Assembly: GCA_903861015.1 (NCBI GenBank)
Contig: CAIOSL010000040.1
Coordinates: forward strand, 1 to 8,494
Length of the DNA: 8,494 nucleotides
Direction of reading: 5' to 3'
Source of the DNA: an uncultured bacterium
GTDB lineage: Bacteria; Patescibacteriota; Saccharimonadia; Saccharimonadales; Saccharimonadaceae
The notes beneath the pieces are model-generated. The model made no database searches, was not told where the DNA came from, and saw only the letters and a list, made by a program, of their open reading frames with translations. Positions within the stretch are counted from its first letter, which is position 1; every line of letters begins with the position of its first letter. Shown in pieces: positions 4,996-8,494 of this stretch. A program made the translations under genes and the position numbers.

Positions 4996-7900
4996 ATGGC
5001 AAAAGCTAAACCTGACAGCGCTAAGCGTATTTTCTTTACCCAAGACGATACGGCGCTACCATTACCAAATCTAATTTCTCACCAACGAGATAGTTGGCGT
5101 GATTTCGTCGACACCGGACTTAGCGAAATTTTTGCGGAGTTAAACCCGATCGACGATTACACTGGTCAAAAGCTATCACTAAGGTTTACGGGCTATTCTT
5201 TCCAGGATCCAAAAACCAGCGAGAGCTATGCCAAAGAAAACAATTTGACTTTTGATGCACCTTTGCATGCAACGGTTGAGTTGACCAACAAGGTCACTGG
5301 TGAAGTTAAAGAACAAGAAATCTATTTGGGTGACTACCCTTGGATGACCGACCGCGGTACGTTTATTGTTAACGGTACCGAGCGTGTTGTTGTGTCGCAG
5401 CTGATTCGCAGCGCCGGCGTATTCTTTACAGCTGAACGATCGGCAACTCGTAATTTTTATGGTGCCAAGTTGATCCCAGGCCGTGGTGCATGGTTAGAGA
5501 TCGAAACCGCCGCAAATGGTACAATCTATGTCAAGATTGATCGCCGCCGTAAATTGCCAATTACGACGCTGCTGCGCGCCCTTGGTTACAGCAAAACATC
5601 CGAGATCAAGAGTTTGTTCGAGGATATTGATACTGGCGAAGTTAAGTATATTGATGCCACACTTGACAAAGACCCAGCTCGTGGTTCTAACGAGGCTTTG
5701 ATCGAGGTTTATCGCCGTTTGCGACCAGGTGATCTGGCCACTGTCGATAACGCTCGCAGCATGATCGAGCGCATGTTCTTTGACTTTAAGCGCTTTGATT
5801 ATAGCCGTGTTGGTCGTTACAAATTGAACCAACGTCTTGGTTTGGTAGTGCCTAACACAACCGAAAACCGCGTTTTCCAACTAGCCGACCTGATTGCGAT
5901 TATTCGCGAGATTATTCGTTTGAATAACACTCAGGACAAGGTTGACGATATCGATGCATTGTCAAACCGCCGCGTTAAATTGGTTGGCGAATTGGTTGCG
6001 CGTCAGTTCCGTGTTGGTATGTTGCGTATGCAACGTAACGCTATGGACCGCATGAGCCTAACTGATATCGAAAACGTAACACCTGGCCAGCTGATTAATG
6101 CTCGCCCAGTTGTTGCTGCAGTGCGCGAGTTCTTTGCCAGTTCACAGTTGTCACAGTTGATGGACGAAACCAACCCACTAGCCGAGTTGTCGCACAAACG
6201 ACGCCTAAGCTCAATGGGACCTGGTGGTCTATCGCGCGAACGTGCTGGCTTTGATGTTCGTGACGCCCACCCAACTCACTATGGCCGTTTGTGTGTCGTC
6301 GAGACTCCAGAAGGTGCAAACATCGGTTTGGTGCTTAACCTGGCGACATATGCCCGCGTTAACGAATATGGCTTTATTGAAACGCCGTACCTAAAAGTGG
6401 TTGATAATAAAGTAACCGATCAGGTTGTTTATCTGGATACCGCCCAAGAAGTTGTTGAAGTTATTGCTGACGCCAGCGTTAAATTGAACGACGACGGTTC
6501 GTTCGTTGATGAGCGCGTTAGTGCTCGTAATGGAGTCTTGCCAGAGCAAGTTGATGCCAAAGAAGTTACTTATGTCGACGCTGCTCACAAGCAGATCCTT
6601 GGTACTTCGGCTGCCTTGATTCCATTTATCGAGAAAAACCGTGTTGACCGCTCGCTAACTGGTTCGGCCATGCAGAAGCAGGCTGTGCCTTTGTTGCAAC
6701 CAGGTTCACCAATTGTTGGTACAGGTATTGAGGGCGAAATCGCCAAGAATACTAGCCAGTTGATTGTCGCAAGTGGCAACGGCGAAGTTGTTCGGGCTGA
6801 TGCCGATGAAGTTCACGTTAAATACGCTGACGGTGTACGCAAGTACGAGTTGGTTCACTTTGCCAAGAGCAACGATGACCGTTCGATTAACCAAAAAGTT
6901 TGTGTTGAACGTGGTCAAAAAGTTGAAACCGGCGACATCTTGATCGAAGGTGCTTCGATTGCTGACGGCGAATTGGCCTTGGGCCGCGACCTTTTGGTGG
7001 CTTTTATGCCATGGGGTGGTTACAACATGGACGATGCTATCGTGCTGTCAAGCCGAATTGTTCGTGACGACGCCCTAACCAGCATTAATATCAAGGATTA
7101 CACTGTTGAAGTTCGCGAAACCAAGCTTGGTAACGAAATTGTTACCCGCGATATTCCAAATGTCAGCGAAGAATCTTTGCGACATCTAGACGAGCACGGA
7201 ATTGTCGAAGTTGGGTCAGAGGTTAAATCTGGCGACGTACTTGTCGGCAAGATTACTCCAAAAGGCGAGCAAGAACTGTCAAGCGAAGAGCGATTGTTGC
7301 GCGCAATCTTTGGTGAAAAAGCCAAGGATGTTCGCGATACATCACTACGCATGAACAATGCTGGCGGCGGTAAAGTTGTTGGCGTCAAGATCTTTAGCCG
7401 CGAAAACGGCCACGAGCTTAAAGCTGGTGTCTTGATGCAAATCCAAATCTTTGTTGCTCAGCTACGCAAAATCAGCGTCGGTGACAAGTTGGCTGGACGC
7501 CACGGAAACAAGGGCGTTATTGCCAAGATTTTGCCAGTTGAAGATATGCCATTTATGGAAGACGGAACGCCAGTTGATGTGGTCTTGAACCCACTTGGTG
7601 TGCCATCACGTATGAACATCGGTCAGTTGTTTGAAACTCACCTTGGAATGGCTGCACGTGCCCTTGGTTACAAGGTTGCAACGCCTCCATTTAACGGCGT
7701 GCCAAACGAAGTTATTAGCGACGAGCTTGAAAAAGCCGGCTATGCTCGTGACGGTAAGTTCCAGTTGTTTGACGGTCGCGACGGCAATGCCTTTGAAGAG
7801 CGCACAACTGTTGGCGTCATGCATATGATCAAGTTGCACCACATGGTTAGCGACAAGATCCACGCTCGTTCAACCGGACCATACACAATGGTGACTCAAC

Positions 7901-8358
7901 AGCCACTAGGTGGTAAGGCTCAAAACGGTGGCCAGCGATTCGGCGAGATGGAGGTTTGGGCACTTGAAGCTTACGGTGCGGCCGCCACTTTGCAAGAAAT
8001 GCTAACCATCAAGTCAGATGACGTTTACGGACGTGCCAAGGCTTATGAATCGATCATCAAAAACGAACCGATTGTCGGACCAAAATTGCCTGAATCATTC
8101 AACGTCTTGGTCAAAGAGCTCCAAGGTTTGGGTCTGCGCGTTGATTTGCTAGACGAATCATCGGATGCCATTGTTGATGCCGAACAGATCATTCGCGGTA
8201 CGGTTATTGACGAAGTAGAAGTAAAGGAGTATGTATTAGAGCAGGGCCTGGAGGAAATGACATTTAAGAAACGAAAGGCTATGTCTTCTCTTGCAATTAG
8301 ATATGTCGATGGACAGGGGGCACGTAGGATAGTTGATAAGCTTTTGAAATTGTCATGA
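4996..8358 (+). CDS. rpoB: RNA polymerase beta subunit; last ~45 codons appear foreign
   Basis: The beta subunit of DNA-dependent RNA polymerase forms one side of the active-site cleft. From ATG 4996 the frame encodes 1120 residues, of which about 1-1070 look like genuine RpoB. The protrusion and lobe regions are present. The rifampicin-pocket segment is at 381-407 (ASSQLSQLMDET through HKRRLSSM), with Ser405 and His400 matching E. coli Ser531 and His526, while Leu388 and Met407 replace Phe514 and Leu533. The catalytic-cleft motif GDKLAGRHGNKG (829-840) and the C-terminal GGQRFGEMEVWALEAYGAA are intact. Conserved RpoB sequence ends near ELQGLGLRVDLLDE (1041-1054). From about 1072 the frame changes in codon style and resembles a sugar-nucleotide hydrolase tail. 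The native stop and rpoC are missing. A 188-nt leader, not rplJL, lies upstream. Confidence 0.95.
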   Translation: MAKAKPDSAKRIFFTQDDTALPLPNLISHQRDSWRDFVDTGLSEIFAELNPIDDYTGQKLSLRFTGYSFQDPKTSESYAKENNLTFDAPLHATVELTNKVTGEVKEQEIYLGDYPWMTDRGTFIVNGTERVVVSQLIRSAGVFFTAERSATRNFYGAKLIPGRGAWLEIETAANGTIYVKIDRRRKLPITTLLRALGYSKTSEIKSLFEDIDTGEVKYIDATLDKDPARGSNEALIEVYRRLRPGDLATVDNARSMIERMFFDFKRFDYSRVGRYKLNQRLGLVVPNTTENRVFQLADLIAIIREIIRLNNTQDKVDDIDALSNRRVKLVGELVARQFRVGMLRMQRNAMDRMSLTDIENVTPGQLINARPVVAAVREFFASSQLSQLMDETNPLAELSHKRRLSSMGPGGLSRERAGFDVRDAHPTHYGRLCVVETPEGANIGLVLNLATYARVNEYGFIETPYLKVVDNKVTDQVVYLDTAQEVVEVIADASVKLNDDGSFVDERVSARNGVLPEQVDAKEVTYVDAAHKQILGTSAALIPFIEKNRVDRSLTGSAMQKQAVPLLQPGSPIVGTGIEGEIAKNTSQLIVASGNGEVVRADADEVHVKYADGVRKYELVHFAKSNDDRSINQKVCVERGQKVETGDILIEGASIADGELALGRDLLVAFMPWGGYNMDDAIVLSSRIVRDDALTSINIKDYTVEVRETKLGNEIVTRDIPNVSEESLRHLDEHGIVEVGSEVKSGDVLVGKITPKGEQELSSEERLLRAIFGEKAKDVRDTSLRMNNAGGGKVVGVKIFSRENGHELKAGVLMQIQIFVAQLRKISVGDKLAGRHGNKGVIAKILPVEDMPFMEDGTPVDVVLNPLGVPSRMNIGQLFETHLGMAARALGYKVATPPFNGVPNEVISDELEKAGYARDGKFQLFDGRDGNAFEERTTVGVMHMIKLHHMVSDKIHARSTGPYTMVTQQPLGGKAQNGGQRFGEMEVWALEAYGAAATLQEMLTIKSDDVYGRAKAYESIIKNEPIVGPKLPESFNVLVKELQGLGLRVDLLDESSDAIVDAEQIIRGTVIDEVEVKEYVLEQGLEEMTFKKRKAMSSLAIRYVDGQGARRIVDKLLKLS
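8205..8235. other. Likely chimeric junction inside the rpoB frame
   Basis: Upstream codons favour GTT, GAA and CGT/CGC. Downstream, AGA, AGG, ATA, GGG and TTA appear together in a short stretch, and the protein no longer resembles RpoB. The change falls around 8205-8235; the exact base cannot be fixed from one sequence. I infer an assembly join, although a genuine rearrangement would look the same here. Confidence 0.6.
8221..8358 (+). pseudogene. C-terminal fragment resembling a PseG/SpsG-type hydrolase
   Basis: The last roughly 45 codons of the fused frame end with RYVDGQGARRIVDKLLKL after FKKRKAMSSLAI. A helix with K/R-x-M followed by V-D-G-x-G-A-x-R-I-V is, from memory, how many PseG/SpsG-family proteins end. 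These UDP-sugar hydrolases belong to pseudaminic-acid or spore-coat polysaccharide synthesis. The rest of that protein, including its catalytic domain, is absent. The identification is by pattern only. The following frame fits the usual pseG-pseH gene order, which strengthens the call. Confidence 0.45.
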
Positions 8359-8422
8359 GTAGAGCGAAATGGAGAATAAACCCTGACTTTTTTCTCTGAA
8401 AAGCAGGCGTTAGTATTATAAG

Positions 8423-8494
8423 ATGAAGAATCCAGCGAAAAATTTCCATATAAATGAATTTATTCTTGTTAACTTCGTAAATCTTAATGATGAA
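8423..8494 (+). CDS. 5' end of a possible PseH-like N-acetyltransferase (partial)
   Basis: An ATG at 8423 opens a frame that runs off the window after 24 residues; the upstream in-frame stop is at 8411. The segment FILVNFVNLNDE resembles the N-terminal strand of PseH-type GNAT enzymes, which acetylate a UDP-amino sugar in pseudaminic-acid synthesis and usually continue into a W-R-N motif beyond this point. No clear Shine-Dalgarno is present. The gap of 64 nt from the preceding stop holds only a 14-codon frame (8355-8399) that I do not consider a gene. With so few residues the call leans on the PseG-like neighbour. Confidence 0.4.
   Translation, partial: MKNPAKNFHINEFILVNFVNLNDE

Noticed and set aside
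8355..8399. 14-codon frame overlapping the final TGA
   Set aside because: It is too short, has no family resemblance, and is followed by a better candidate start at 8423.
1..8494. CRISPR arrays and tRNA genes
   Set aside because: No regularly spaced repeats and no cloverleaf with T-loop and acceptor pairing were seen.

Overview
The window is a stretch of a small bacterial genome of the Candidate Phyla Radiation (Patescibacteria) type, most like Saccharibacteria (TM7). It ends in a short piece that looks as if it came from another organism. The assignment rests on the style of the HisRS, trigger factor, ClpP and RpoB proteins and on the arrangement rpoB without rplJL directly upstream. TGA acts as a normal stop codon (hisS ends in an ATGA overlap with tig), which argues against the TGA-recoding phyla Gracilibacteria and Absconditabacteria. 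The lineage is inferred, not searched.

Layout: positions 1-943 have no recognisable conserved gene but are rich in RNA-type structure. There is a perfect hairpin at 8-33, then a tight row of hairpins at 104-233. A 27-bp inverted repeat (292-318 with 834-863) brackets about 515 nt that carry one plausible small orphan protein (493-768) and one doubtful hydrophobic micro-ORF (368-469). A strong intrinsic terminator at 864-895 lies about 50 nt before hisS. The wobble pairs in these stems favour a plus-strand RNA.

Positions 944-4807 hold a compact plus-strand cluster. hisS (histidyl-tRNA synthetase) overlaps tig (trigger factor) by 4 nt. clpP follows 12 nt later, then an unassigned GNAT-like protein. 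The theme is protein synthesis and quality control: charging tRNA-His, folding nascent chains and degrading misfolded ones. rpoB (RNA polymerase beta subunit) follows after a 188-nt leader and is complete through its conserved C-terminal region.

At about 8205-8235 the codon style changes abruptly. The reading frame runs on into about 45 residues that resemble the C-terminus of a PseG/SpsG-type sugar-nucleotide hydrolase rather than RpoB. A second partial frame then begins that resembles the start of a PseH-type N-acetyltransferase. The expected rpoC is absent. The simplest reading is a chimeric assembly joining a Saccharibacteria-like contig to a pseudaminic-acid (flagellin glycosylation) operon of another bacterium. 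The points most worth following up are this junction, the structured RNA region upstream of hisS, and the loss of the motif 3 arginine in HisRS.
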